Part shown: positions 44,460 to 55,689 of the stretch, piece by piece
How positions within the stretch are numbered: position 1 is the stretch's first letter
Layout: each line of letters opens with the position of its first letter
DNA from: Branchipolynoe longqiensis
Lineage: Eukaryota > Annelida > Polychaeta > Phyllodocida > Polynoidae
Reading direction: 5' to 3'
Assembly: GCA_030323885.1 (NCBI GenBank)
Contig: CM059186.1
Location: forward strand, 167,769,417 to 167,833,416
DNA length: 64,000 nt
The notes under the pieces: generated by a model
Told to the model about the DNA's origin: nothing
Database searches by the model: none
What the model saw: only the letters and a program-made list of their open reading frames with translations
Program-made: the position numbers and the translations under genes

Positions 44460-46005
44460 GCCTACCTGTCTGTGATACCTGACCTGGTGAGGTGGGTCCA
44501 GCCCACTCCACATCTACCTGTCTGTTACACCATACTTGGTGAGGTGAGTACAGCTGACTACATGCCTACCTGTCTGTGACACCTTACGTGGTGAGGTGAG
44601 TGCAGTCCACTACACACCCAGCTGTATGTGACACACTACCTAGTGAGGTGACTCCAGCCCACTACACACCCACCTGTCTGTGCGACACTTCACCAAGTGA
44701 GGTGACTGCGGCCCACTACACACCCACCTTTTTGTGTGAAACCCCACCTGGTGAGGTTACTGCAGCCCACTACACACCCATCTGTCTGTATGACACCCCA
44801 CCTGGTGAGGTGAGTGCAGCCCACTACACACCCACCTGTCTGTATGACACACCACATGGTGAGGTGAGTGCAGCCCACTACACACCCATCTGTCTGTATG
44901 ACACCCCACCTGGTGAGGTGAGTGCAGCCAACTACACACACACACCTGTCTGTGTGACACCCCCCATGTTGACGTGAGTGCAGCCGACTACACACCCATC
45001 TGTTTGTATGACACCCCACCTGGTGAGGTGAGTGCAGCCGACTACACACCCACATGTCTGTGTGACACCCCACCTGGTGATGTGAGTGCAGCCGACTGCA
45101 CATCCAGCTGTATGTGTGACACCTCCCCCCTTGTGAGGTGAGTGCAGCCCATTACAGACCCATCTGTCTGTGGGACACACCACCTGGTGATGGGAGTGCA
45201 GGCCACAACATATCCACCTGTATGTGTTACACCCCACATGGTGAGGTGACTGCAGCCCACTACACTCCCCCATGTATGTGTGTCACCCACCTGGTCAGGT
45301 GACTGCAGCCCGCTACATACCCATATGTATGTCTGACACCCCACCTGTTGAGGTGATTGCAGCCCACTATATACCCACCTGTCTGTGTGACACCCCACCT
45401 GGTGAGGTGAGTGCAGCTGACTACACACCTAGATGTATGGGTGACACCCCACCTGGTGAGGTGAGTGCAGCCCGCTACACACACACCTGTCTGTGTGAAA
45501 CCCCACATGCGGAGGTGAGTGTAGCCATCTACACACCTACCTGTATGTGTGAAACCCTACCTGGTGAGGTGACTGCAGCCCACTACACATCCATCTGTCT
45601 GTGTGACACCCCACATGCTGAGGTGAGTGCAGCTGACTACACACCTATCTGTATGTGTGACACCCCACCTGGTGAGGTGAGTGCAGCACACTACACCCCC
45701 ACCTATATGTGTGACACCCCACCTGGTGAGGTGAGTGCAGCCCACTACACACTGCAACCCACTACACACCCATCTGTATGTGTGACACCCCACATGCTGA
45801 GGTGAGTGCAGCTGACTACACACCTATCTGTGTGTGTGACACCCCACCTGGTGAGGTGAGTGCAGCACACTACACACCCACCTATATGTGTGACACCCCA
45901 CCTGGTGAGGTGAGTGCATCCCACTACACACCCACCTGTATGTGTGACACCCCACCTGGTGAGGTGAGTGCAGCACACTACACACTCACCATGACCAGGC
46001 CATGG
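44460..46005. repeat. 54-bp minisatellite with splice-donor-like units
   Basis: About 28 units of GTGACACCCCACCTGGTGAG, GTGAGTGCAGCCCACTACAC, ACCCACCTGTCTGT. At least 15 units contain AGGTGAGT, a near-ideal 5' splice site, on plus. Period 54 leaves 18-residue repeats open on plus (for example 45272-45805) and a Cys/Trp/His-rich version on minus (44690-45103 and others). No start context, signal or exon border supports coding. Confidence 0.95.
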
Positions 46006-46079
46006 CAAGGAACAGTGGAATGAGATTGACTAAATGTTGGCAGTTGACAATTCACCAGCTTACTCAAGGCAATGCTATT

Positions 46080-46215
46080 CATATATATGTGATGCATAAC
46101 AAATTATGCGAGTAAAAGATAGATAAGGGAATTAGTACCATTATTGTTTTGGTCCGTAAGACCCAACACTATACTGGTGGCGCCATCTGCAGCCTCCGCC
46201 GGATGTAGATGTATA
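46080..46215. mobile_element. Single arm of a palindromic non-autonomous element
   Basis: ATATATGTGATGCATAACAA then ATTATGCGAG, and later TTGGTCCGTAAGACCCAACA and GGCGCCATCTGCAGCC..., is the reverse complement of 50330-50465. Only one arm is present here. It includes a CTCF-core-like match at 46180-46189 (minus). Confidence 0.7.
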
Positions 46216-46865
46216 TAATATATACTAGTAATATACGTTTAATAGAGCATCCGCAACGAAAGGAACAATTATAATAGGCTGCACAGAATACAATTGTCTG
46301 ACGTTGTTACATCCTTGTTAGTCAGTTTGAAGATACATTTATTTTGTTAACTCTAAGAAGCCACGTTAAACAGGTGTGTAATTCATTAACGTATCCAGAG
46401 GTGGGGTTTTCTTACCTCCTCACGCCTTACTAACCACCATTCCAGACAGTGGGACCTGCCACATCAAAGGCACATCTTTCCCATGGTTTGAGTCTAGAGA
46501 GAGGAACATTTAAGGGACAGAAGATTACACAAATATGCTGGTGCCTTTCCGACGTGAGTTCTTAAGCAGCAACTCAAATCTTGAATTCAATGCGATGTTT
46601 TAATGGATTCCAATCAAATTTTGAAGAAATGGTCTGACTTGATCATATTTTCAGATAGTTATCATATGAATAACTCTGTTTCGAATTAGTTTTTTAGTGA
46701 TGAATTTATTTACCTTGCTGACAATGGATAAGTGTGTTAACACTTGTTTTCACTGATGGGCAGCACTAGTCCAATTTGATTTAAATCTTGTGAATTTAGT
46801 TTGTTAGTAATAATTCTGGTTTTCTTGCTTCTTCCTTCTGGCTTTGAACTGTTTCTATTTTTTGT
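46216..46865. other. AT-rich spacer
   Basis: Single-copy DNA directly upstream, in plus coordinates, of the LINE copy. No frame or motif recognised. Confidence 0.5.
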
Positions 46866-47530
46866 GCATCATCATCATCATGCTGTTGGTCGCGATGCGA
46901 CAAAGACTGCTTTCATTACTTGACTGCCGCTCTCCATTTAGCTCTCTGCTGTGAGAGTTGCATCCATGAGTTGGTCTTAATGTCTCTCAGCTTCAGGTTT
47001 CTCTTGATGGTATCTTTGAACCGGAGACGGGGGCGCCCTCTCTTTCTGTAGCCAGAAGACAGTTGAGAATAGAGGATCTGCTTTGGTAGCCTGTCTGATG
47101 ACATCCTCATGAGGTGTCCAGTCCACCAGAGATTCTTTTTGATCAGAAGATCTTCCATAGAGGGCAGCCCCATCCGTTCGAGTATTTCCTTATTTGTCAC
47201 TTCATTTCATGAAAGCTACCTGCAAAAGTGTTGAAGTGCTTCTGGCTGTTGCAAGTTACCAGCGGCACTCTCTCGGGGAGCAAATAGAGGTGTCACACGG
47301 CAAGAACATGTCAAGACAGGCGCAAAACTATTTGTCCCTGCAGTGGCTGGTCGGGAGATGTTGGGAGTTCCATACATCAACCGCCCTTAATGCTGCAACA
47401 GTGACATGATTTTCTGTTTAGGGTTTTCTCCCTTAGCCTTCGGTTCTGTCAAGGACCTGTACCACAAGGCAGTGGTTTAGAACTCTGCAAGGCAGGGGCA
47501 TCAAACTCCCTGAGGTATTGCTATACCTGC
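46866..47530 (-). mobile_element. 5'-truncated LINE, copy C (keeps the RT C-terminus)
   Basis: Read on minus, the sequence runs from the shared upstream block (ATACCTCAGGGAGTTTGATG ...) through the RT C-terminal frame to a GATGATGATGATG 3' end at 46866. It is the only copy here with the coding stretch between AAACCTGAAG and GTGACAAATAAGG, and so links the shorter copies A, B and D to a LINE parent. Confidence 0.9.
46916..47200 (-). pseudogene. Non-LTR retrotransposon reverse transcriptase, C-terminal fragment
   Basis: The 94-codon frame carries the conserved tail found after the RT domain in many LINE polyproteins: WWTGHLMRM, then RLPKQILYSQLSSG, RKRGRPRLRFKDTIKRNL, and a final WMQLSQQRAKWR. 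In a full element this part follows reverse transcriptase and helps copy the RNA into the target DNA. Here the polymerase catalytic motifs and the endonuclease are absent, because upstream sequence is the non-coding-looking shared block. The first Met is simply the first in frame, not a true start. The clade is not assigned; an RTE/Jockey-like relative is possible. Confidence 0.85.
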
Positions 47531-48354
47531 ATACCTCTCAATACTTGAGGGCTATACTGTACTGCAAATTGCAGTAACCCCCCCTACCGTGTATTTTATG
47601 CACTAATAACGTACCTTTTTTGTGCAAACAGTCCAACATCCAACTTGTACCCTACTTTGTGTTAGTCCAGTTGAAATTATATTCAGATATGCAATACAAT
47701 ATCGAGTAGCAATAGGTGAGGTGGGAATAAAGTCAACGTACAAATATACAACTATAAAAGTGCTTCTTTTGAAAGAAATAACATTAGACTGTGAATATTC
47801 GTCAGGTGGTGTGCCGGACAATATCCCAAGTCGTAGATTGGCGTCCATTCACAAGACGAGTGCTAACATCACTATTGCTATATCTTCTTCGAGGCAATGT
47901 CCGTGATCGATAGAATGCAATCCGTCGGGTAGACCTGGCAGTGCCACCTGCTGCACACCCTCGTTCTTCTGTCCATGTCTGTTGTCAGGCGAGAGTAGGG
48001 CACTCAGTCTGCTAACACCCTGCACCACTGCGCATGTCCACTCTCACGGCTACTTGCGTGAGTGGCTCAACTATGAGCAATTCATTAGCATAGTCTAGAC
48101 AACCACTGGAGGAGGCGGGAGGTGTGGCAGTATCGGAGGGGGGTGGCTGCGGGGTAGCAGGTTGTGAGGTGTCTGTGATGCAGGACGAGAGCCATATTGG
48201 ACCAGTGCAGTGGAATGATCCAGACGTGTGCAGTGTGATTCATCTCTGTATAAGTTTATGGCATTATTTAATGTGGGCGCATTGATTCTCTTAAAGTGGG
48301 TATTCATGCTTAAAATGTCTTATTATCTTTATTATTTCAATAAATATTAGTAAG
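47531..48354. other. Single-copy spacer
   Basis: Two small opposing frames at 47603-47906 (81 and 94 codons) are not low-complexity but show no recognised domain. A run of C at 47578-47584 borders the LINE copy. No arrays. Confidence 0.45.
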
Positions 48355-48605
48355 TGTAGTATAATCATTGTCGTCATCATTATCATCATCATTACCATCA
48401 TCAATATCACGGCCACCACCAGCATCATCACCATCAGCATAGTCTTTACCATTGGCAACATCACCATCATCATCATTACCACCAACACCATCACTATCAC
48501 TGTCACCATCACCCTCACCAGAACCATCACCACCATCATCCTTAACATGACCATCCCCACCATCAACATGACCACCAACATCACCACTACCACCATCGAT
48601 ACAAC
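48355..48605. repeat. ATC/ACC trinucleotide array
   Basis: About 250 bp of CATCATCATC, CACCACCA and TATCAC words, probably a decayed (ATC)n microsatellite. The minus frame is Met/Val-rich (48291-48608), as expected from such a repeat. Confidence 0.92.
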
Positions 48606-48611
48606 CAACCT

Positions 48612-48685
48612 TAGATTGATTGATTGGTAGTTTCTTTACGCCGTGTTGGCAGCATAGGCCATATTCACGGCGAGAATTGTTTGTT
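48612..48685. mobile_element. Short dispersed repeat, copy 1
   Basis: TTGATTGATTGGTAGTTTCT then TTACGCCGTGTTGGCAGCAT and GGCCATATTCACGG resembles 57783-57850 (TTGATTGATTGATGATGGTT, GTCGGCAACAAGGGCCATCC, ATATTCACGATGG). It may be a short 3' end of an unknown retroposon. Confidence 0.6.
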
Positions 48686-48934
48686 TTTTATTTAACCATC
48701 ACTGTTACAGAATGCAAAAGCACAGACTCAACGTTGTGTCAGTATACCTACCCAGACTAGCCCCAGCTTTTTACTTGGACCACCCGGGACCATTCCCTCG
48801 GACTGTCCCAGATAAAATCGCTATTTCTGTTGTTTTTGGCTCGCTCTCACACCTGCCCAGACGAGGCACGGTCTACCCATGGAGCACAGCATGGACAACT
48901 CCAGGACTCCCCGGTGTAGCCACAGATTAGTCCA

Positions 48935-49075
48935 GGAATAGTCCCAGATTAGTCCAGGACAACCCCCGGACGACCCCCGGACGACCCTCGGACGACCCCC
49001 GGACGACCCCCGGACGACCCCCGGACGACCCCCGGACGACCCCCGGACGACCCCCGGACGACCCCCGGATACCCT
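48935..49075. repeat. 11-bp array (GACGACCCCCG)
   Basis: About a dozen near-perfect GACGACCCCCG units. Degenerate CCCCGGAT words extend on both sides (about 48780-49290), so the regular core looks like a recent expansion inside an older array. Confidence 0.92.
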
Positions 49076-49290
49076 GGAGTATAAAATGACACGGACTGCC
49101 CCGACGAGACACGGACTACCCCTGGACAACACACGGACTACCCGGATGAGTCACAGATCACACACGGATGATGCCGGTTAACCCCGGATTGCAATATTCC
49201 CTGGATCGCCCCGGATCACCCTGGATGTTTTAAACATTTTAAAACATTCGGGGCCGACCCCGGATGATGCCGGATCACCAAGGACCAGCT

Positions 49291-50064
49291 GATCCGGGTA
49301 GGTGTGACTTAGGTTTTAAGCTGCTCGAGTGGCAAGCCTCAAACTCCACCCTGCCTATCCGTACAACAAAAAGACTGGTTAAAGTCAATAACATGGATAA
49401 TGCATTACATGTTATTCAATATTCCTACCATGAATGCAGCTGAGGCTCCCTGATTAGTTCCCTTATCTCCCACTCTCCAGAAGTGGCGCTAACTGCGCTG
49501 TCAACTAGAGGGCGCCACTGTCAACTCCCTGAAGCTTCAGCTACACTCCCACTCCCCCCGACTTCACCCCCCCCCCCCCCCATTTGTCAGCGGTACTCAG
49601 TGCCTCGGGTCCCAGCGTGCTCGGTGAGATTGGATATGTGCATTGCTATGGGGGAGTTTGATAAGAGGGCATTACAATCTAAGTAGGCATGGGCACCACT
49701 CAACTGTTACTGTATCCTCCAAGTGCTACCTCAGGGCACGTTACTGTCAGTCACCATCTCATGTAAGAGATTTGAAGGCTGAGTACCGTCACTGAATCAC
49801 AGCAGCACTGGGCCCCAGTCGACATTGAATGCCCCACGGCATGCCAATATTTGTAATTCAAATTTACCCATATTGCCACAGTGGACACATGTGATATAAC
49901 TGCAATTCATATCCCATTATGAGCCTACCTGCAAAATGTCAATTAACCTAGTATCTGTTACCTGTTCTAGACACATTGATTTGATAATCGAGGTGGGCAC
50001 AATTTAGACTAACTTTATAGTAATACACCCAACCGACTGGCCACGTGACGTGTCCGCTAGGAAC
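49291..50064. other. Single-copy spacer
   Basis: Contains a CTCF-core-like match at 49506-49515 and a C run at about 49568-49581. No gene was recognised. Confidence 0.5.
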
Positions 50065-50640
50065 GAGGAAGGCCGGTGGCAGCGCCATTGGTCTTATCCG
50101 TAAGGTCGAGGAGGCGTACTATAGAATAATCGGAACATATATAACTAATAATCCCATTCCGCGCCTTTATATTCTCATAGTACAATATACATCATATGTA
50201 TGCTGATAACTACATAGAACAATTTAACCATATAAACATATGTCCAGTACAAATGGGGGAGAAACAAAGAGTTAGTGGGTTGAGTAGTTTTAATCTCTGG
50301 CCAGGATTATAGGTGCGACTGACAATGGTCTACATCCGGTGGAGGTGAGGAAGGTAGGTGGAGCCACCGGTACAGTGTTGGTCTTACGGAGTATAACAAA
50401 CAGTAGTAATAATTAACCCTTACGTATCTTTATACTTGCATAATTTGTTATACAATATATATATCGGGAACCACCATGCTAGTTCTCCCACCGGCCGCCG
50501 GGAGCAGGGCAGTGCATATTCCGCATTTACGTCAACATATATACGTGGCAATATATATGTAATGTATAACGAATTACGCGCATATAAAGGCACGGAAGAG
50601 AATAATTGATTAAATATATGTCTATTTAATGATTCATCCG
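50065..50640. mobile_element. Cluster of palindromic element arms
   Basis: 50330-50465 and 50535-50625 form two arms: CTTTATACTTGCATAATTTG then TTATACAATATATATATC pairs with ATATATATGTAATGTATAAC then GAATTACGCGCATATAAAGG. A diverged further left arm lies at 50065-50210 (GAGGAAGGCCGGTGG, GTCTTATCCGTAAGG, GCCTTTATATTCTCATAGTA). No coding capacity. It looks like a foldback MITE that nested or duplicated. Confidence 0.7.
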
Positions 50641-50971
50641 TTAGCAACTGCATAAATAACTATATACACGTTCACCGTAGAAAACCTAAACCCCACCCAC
50701 AATGAATGCTATATGCAGGTGAATACCTGCTTGTACACCATGTGTATACCCAGGCCCTCTAGCGGGCTGCTCCAGGCTCAGCCTCGCTCTGAGGACGGCT
50801 ACCTGAGACGGCCAGGTCACGGGCACGCCAGGCACCTTAATCAATGCTGACAGGGGCGGCCTACACGGGAGGTCGCAGTCCCAAGGTGAAGGTCAGGCTT
50901 CAGGTGAGCTCCTCTGAGACGCTTCAGGCAGAACCCCACTGAACTCTGCCCTCTGCAGTCCAGTGTCAACA
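50641..50971. other. GC-rich spacer
   Basis: About 330 bp of unique sequence between the palindromic cluster and the satellite. It is rich in CAGG/CCTG words, with no recognised gene. Confidence 0.5.
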
Positions 50972-52440
50972 AGCAATGTTAGAATATAGACCGTTAATAA
51001 ACGGTGGTAGATAATATACCGTCAACTAGCAGTGTTAGAATATGCACCGTTAATAAACGCTGTTAGATAATATGCTGTCAACTAGCAGTGTTAGAATATG
51101 CACTGTTAATAAACGGTGTTAGATAATATATTGTCAACTAGCAGTGTTAGAGTATACACCTTTAATAAACAGTGTTAGATAATATACCATCAACTAGCAG
51201 CGTTATAATATATACTGTTAATAAACGGTGTTAGATAATATACCATCAACTAGCAGTGTTAGAATGTGCACCATTAATAAATGGTGTTAGATAATATACC
51301 GTCAACTAGCAGTGTTAGAATGTACACCATTAATAAACGGTGTTAGATAATATACCGTCAACTAGCAGTATTATAATGTACACCATTAATAAACGGTGTT
51401 AGATAATATACCATCAACTAGCACTGTTAGAATATGCACTGTTAATAAATGGTGTTAGAAAATACACCATCAACTAGCAGTGTTAGAATATGCACCATTA
51501 ATAAATTGTGTTAGATAATATACAGTCAACTAGCAGTGTTAGAATATATACCGTTAATAAATGGTGTTAGATAATATACCGTCAACTAGCAGTGTTAGAA
51601 TGTACACCATTAATACACGGTGTTAGATAATATACCATCAACTAGCAGTGTTAGAATATGCACCGTTAATAAACGGTGTTAGATAATATGCTGTCAACTA
51701 TCAGTGTTAGAATATGGACTGTTAATAAACGGTGTTAGATAATATATTGTCAACTAGCAGTGTTAGAGTATACACCTTTAATAAACAGTGTTAGATAATA
51801 TACCAGCAACTAGCAGCGTTAGAATATATACTGTTAATAAACGGTGTTAGATAATATACCGTCAACTAGTAGTGTTAGAATGTACACCATTAATAAACGG
51901 TGTTAGATAATATACTGTCAACTAGCAGTGTTAGAATGTACACCATTAATAAACGGTGTTAGATAATATACCATCAACTAGCAGTGTTATAATGTACACC
52001 ATTAATAAACGGTGTTAGATAATATACCATCAACTAGCAGTGTTAGAATATGCACTGTTAATAAACGGGGTTAGAAAATACACCGTCAACTAGCAGTGTT
52101 AGAATATGCACCATTAATAAATTGTGTTAGATAATATACAGTCAACTAGCAGTGTTAGAATATATACTGTTAATAAATAGTGTTAGATAATATACCGTCA
52201 ACTAGCAGTGTTAGAATGTACACCATTAATAAACAGTGTTAGATAATATACCGTCAACTAGCAGTGTTAGAATATGCACCATTAATAAATTGTGTTAGAT
52301 AATATATACCGTGAACTAGCAGTGTTAGAATATACACTGTTAATAAACGGTGTTAGATAATATACTGTCAACTAGAGGTGTTAGAATATATACCGTTAAC
52401 AAGCAGTGTTAGAATGTAGACTGTCAACAACCAGCATTAT
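50972..52440. repeat. 28/56-bp satellite with a 616-bp higher-order repeat
   Basis: The 56-bp unit is two related 28-mers: ACCGTCAACTAGCAGTGTTA + GAATATGC and ACCGTTAATAAACGGTGTTA + GATAATAT. About 26 dimers are present. Two unit-specific variants recur exactly 616 bp apart (AGTATACACC at 51151 and 51767; ATAAATTGTG at 51501 and 52117), which is 11 dimers. So the array was also duplicated as a long block. Confidence 0.95.
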
Positions 52441-52784
52441 TATAGTGTAGTAGTCTGTACATGAGCTCTACTACCACACGGTAGCGGTGGAGACTACGCC
52501 GCACACCTACGCAGTTACACTGAACTGCGCTAGGTGGCCTTAGGCTAACCACTGGGCAGACCCCGACTGGGCTGCCCTCTACTGCGTGTGGCTAGCTCAC
52601 CCCCCCACACACCTATAGAGTCAATGTGGGACCTGGCAAGTCAGGGGGTGGGTCAGATAACTGTGGACATCATGGAGAGCAGATTGGTTCAATAAACCAA
52701 GGTGAAGCATACTCGTATTGGATCTTGGCGTTCTTCCGGGTGCGCATGTCAGTGTGGGAGTCGGAGGGCCATGGGCCATTACAA
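52441..52784. other. Unique segment between two related arrays
   Basis: About 340 bp with no repeats, including a small plus frame that runs into the next array. It separates the dimeric satellite from the simple 28-bp array. Confidence 0.55.
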
Positions 52785-53265
52785 TATACACTGTCAAGAG
52801 GGAGTGTTGGAAAATACAACAATCAGTGTTATACAATGTACTGCTAACAAGCAGTGTTAGAATATGCACTGCCAACAGGGAGTGTTGGAAAATACAACAA
52901 TCAGTGTTATACAAGGTACTGCTAACAAGCATTGTTAGAATATACACTGTCAACCGGGAGTGTTGGAAAATACACTGTCAACAATCTGTGTTAGAAAAAG
53001 CAATATTAAGAAGCAGTGTCAAGCGATACATTACCAGCGAATTGTGTCAGAAAATATCCTTTCAACAAACAGGACTAGTAAATACGCTGTCAATAATAGT
53101 GAGCGTTGGAAAATATACTGTCAACAACAAATAGTGCCACAAAATACACAGTCAACAAACAGTGTTGGAAAATACACTGTTAATAACCAGTGTTGGAAAG
53201 TATGCTGTCAACAAACAGTTTTGGAATATACACTGGCAACAAGCAGTGCTATAATGTGCACTCCA
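52785..53265. repeat. 28-bp array related to the 56-bp satellite
   Basis: The unit CACTGTCAACAAACAGTGTT + GGAAAATA matches the CCGTCAACTAGCAGTGTTAGA monomer of the neighbour. Here it is diverged and shows little of the 56-bp dimer pattern. Confidence 0.88.
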
Positions 53266-53519
53266 CCCCGTACATCTACTGCAATAGTCGGGGATCTCTG
53301 CTCCACTAAAGGCCATCGGAACACACCGAGAACCAGATAAGATCGCGCCCACCTGTAATGCCTGCTCGCTGGTTTATACGGGGTCCCCTCCTGCTGGGAA
53401 CCAGCTTCAGATATACTGCAACTAGCGGGCATAAAGTGCGCATGCGCACAAGCAAAACAATGGATGCATCTTATCTGACTCTGCCAGTTGTCAACGGATT
53501 GCTCCTGGTCCCACTGATC

Positions 53520-54430
53520 GGCATGGAGGAAGTAGCAGGGGAGCAGACATACAGGAGGCACACTGGACGAGACACACAGGAGCAGGCACACAGGAGGCAT
53601 AAAAGAGGCACACAGAAGGCACAGAGGAACAGACACACAGGCATACAGGAGGCACCCGGGAGGAGACACACATGAACAGGTACACAGGAGCCATACAAGA
53701 AGCACACAGAAGGCACACATGAGCAGACACACAGGACTGGGCACCCAGAGAGAGGCACACAGGAGCAAGCACACGGGGTAAAAGACATGGGAACAGGCAC
53801 ACAGAAGAAAGCACAGAGGAGAAGGAAAGCATGAGAAGGTACACTAGAGAAGGCACACATGAGAAGGCACATACGATAAGGCACACAGGAGATGGCACCC
53901 AGGAGAAGACATACAGGAAAAGGCACACAGGAGGAGGAACACATGAGAAGGAACACAAGAGAAGGCACATACAATAAGGCACACACGAGATGGCCCCCAT
54001 GAGAAGACATACAGGAAACGGCACACAGGAGGAGGAACACATGAGAAGGACCACAGGAGAAGACACTCATTATGAGGCACACATGAGAAGGTACATAAGG
54101 GAAGGCATGCATGTAAATTGTAAGGGACTCAGAAGAAGGTACACATGGTATGGTACTCATGAGAAGGTACTCAGGTAAGGCATATGGAAGAATGGTCTCA
54201 GGAGGTACACATGAGAAGGTACTTCGGAGAAGACTCACATAAGAAGGCACACAGGACAAGCCACACAGAATAAGGCACGACAGAGAAGGCAGTTAGGAGA
54301 AGGGACACACTGAAAGGCACCCACGACCAAGCACACAGAGCAAGGCACACAGGGCAATGCAAACAGCAGAAACACGTGATAGAAGGGATGCATGGGAAAA
54401 CACACATTAACAGGCACAACATGCAGACAC
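53520..54430. repeat. 15-bp minisatellite (AGGCACACAGGAGAA)
   Basis: About 60 diverged units of AGGCACACAGGAGAA/AGGAGCA. Period 15 leaves the minus strand open for up to 262 codons (53471-54259; Cys/Leu/Ser/Val-rich, hydrophobic). This is a repeat by-product. The GC-rich spacer at 53266-53519 before it is unique. Confidence 0.93.
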
Positions 54431-54924
54431 ACACGTAAAAGCGGCACTCCGGAAATTGTATAACCGGACGCAAATGCCACATGACATTAGGCATACAACA
54501 AAAGTCATGTGACATAATGGCGCATATGTAGAGGCGCATGCGTGAAACACGTGACTACAGAGGCAGCCTGGCTGGCCTGGACACCCGATCCGGCTGCTCG
54601 TTTTAATGGCGCCGTGACAATCCTCACAGCTTAGAGCGCCTAGCTGGGATCAGACGCCCTATGAATGGGACGCGTCGCGCAGGCGTTCCATGTGAAACCG
54701 GAAGCCAGCTTGCACTGCACGACAACTCCACCATCCTCACCCACTGCCAGGGTTCGATGTGTGGGTTCCTCGCTGACGTCAGAGGAGTTTGATGGTGAAC
54801 TGATTGAAACTGAGTGAACCAGCCTTACCCCAAACATCACCATGCCATCACTTCTGCCAATTTGGATTTCCACCACTGTGTATAAGTTATGGCGTCATCC
54901 AAAGCCAGTTGCTCTCATACCATG
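54431..54924. other. Single-copy spacer
   Basis: Mixed composition, with TGACGTCA at 54774-54781 and no array. Short frames only. Confidence 0.5.
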
Positions 54925-55177
54925 TCTATATGGTGTGGGAGGTCAAAACGTGTCCGAATCGGGAGACCACGAGTTCAATTCCCAGTCAAGTCAAACCGAT
55001 GACTTACAAAATTGATACTTGTCGCTACCTAGCTTGGCACTCAGCATCAGTAGGATAGGGCGAAAACTGGTGAACTCAATGTGACTGAGTGGGATATCAG
55101 GTCATGGTGCTGATCGGCTAATTTCCCAGTGCGGCAACACTATAGAGTAGCAATGAGTGTGCACTTGTAAAATATTC
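54925..55177 (+). mobile_element. SINE, left part (split copy)
   Basis: Head with B-box GAGTTCAATTCCC at about 54971, body GTCAAACCGATGACTTACAA, CTAGCTTGGCACTCAGCATC, AGTAGGATAGGGCG, GTGACTGAGTGGGATATCAG and GCAACACTATAGAGTAGC, then GTGCACTTGTAAAATATTC. Family order then breaks off; the missing tail resumes at about 55690. Confidence 0.88.
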
Positions 55178-55689
55178 TGATATACAGCAGAGGGGAATGC
55201 AATTCTTTTATATGTTATTCGTTATGCCTAGCCTGGTGAATTTGTATATATATATATGTATATATATATTGGTTGGGTTATATCTGAGTTGCATGTAGAT
55301 GGAGGTAGTGAGTGTTGGCAGGCCTGAGTGTAGTTGCACTCAGGGCCTGGCACTTCTGCCTGAGTAGCGGTCAACACAATCCAGTAGGAGTCAACACAAT
55401 CAAGCTCTGAGGAGCACTCAGGTCCAGGTTGGTTGTGGCCAGGTAGCCACTGGTGGTCAGCAGACCCCTAGGTGGACATGGAGACCAGAAATGATGTTCT
55501 CCTATTGCATGATAGTGGTGGTGATGCACTGTACTAAGGGCACGTTGGAACTATTTAAATAAAGATAGCGGGCTTGCTCTCTCTCACTTCACTCACTCTT
55601 ACTTTCTCTTTCTTCTTGTCTGTATCATATTTCCCTACAGTCTACTTGCACAGCCACATATCCGGGTACCAACTCTAAACCCTGTTCCA
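55178..55689. mobile_element. 512-bp insertion in a SINE, possible solo LTR
   Basis: The insert begins TGATATAC and ends GTTCCA (TG...CA), flanked by ATTC on the left and AGTC on the right (one mismatch). It contains CTATTTAAATAAAGAT at 55551-55566 (TATA-like and AATAAA words) followed by a pyrimidine-rich stretch ending TTTCCCTACAG. It also contains an AT microsatellite at about 55238-55271. The solo-LTR reading is inference. The 80-codon frame at 55625-55867 minus crosses the boundary and is not a gene. Confidence 0.4.

Noticed and set aside
50972..52440. CRISPR-like array of regular AT-rich repeats
   Set aside because: Both halves of the 56-bp unit are conserved, so there are no unique spacers, and the window is eukaryotic.
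53471..54259. 262-codon hydrophobic Cys/Leu/Val protein on minus
   Set aside because: It is the reverse strand of the 15-bp AGGCACACAGGAGAA array, and overlapping frames are open too.
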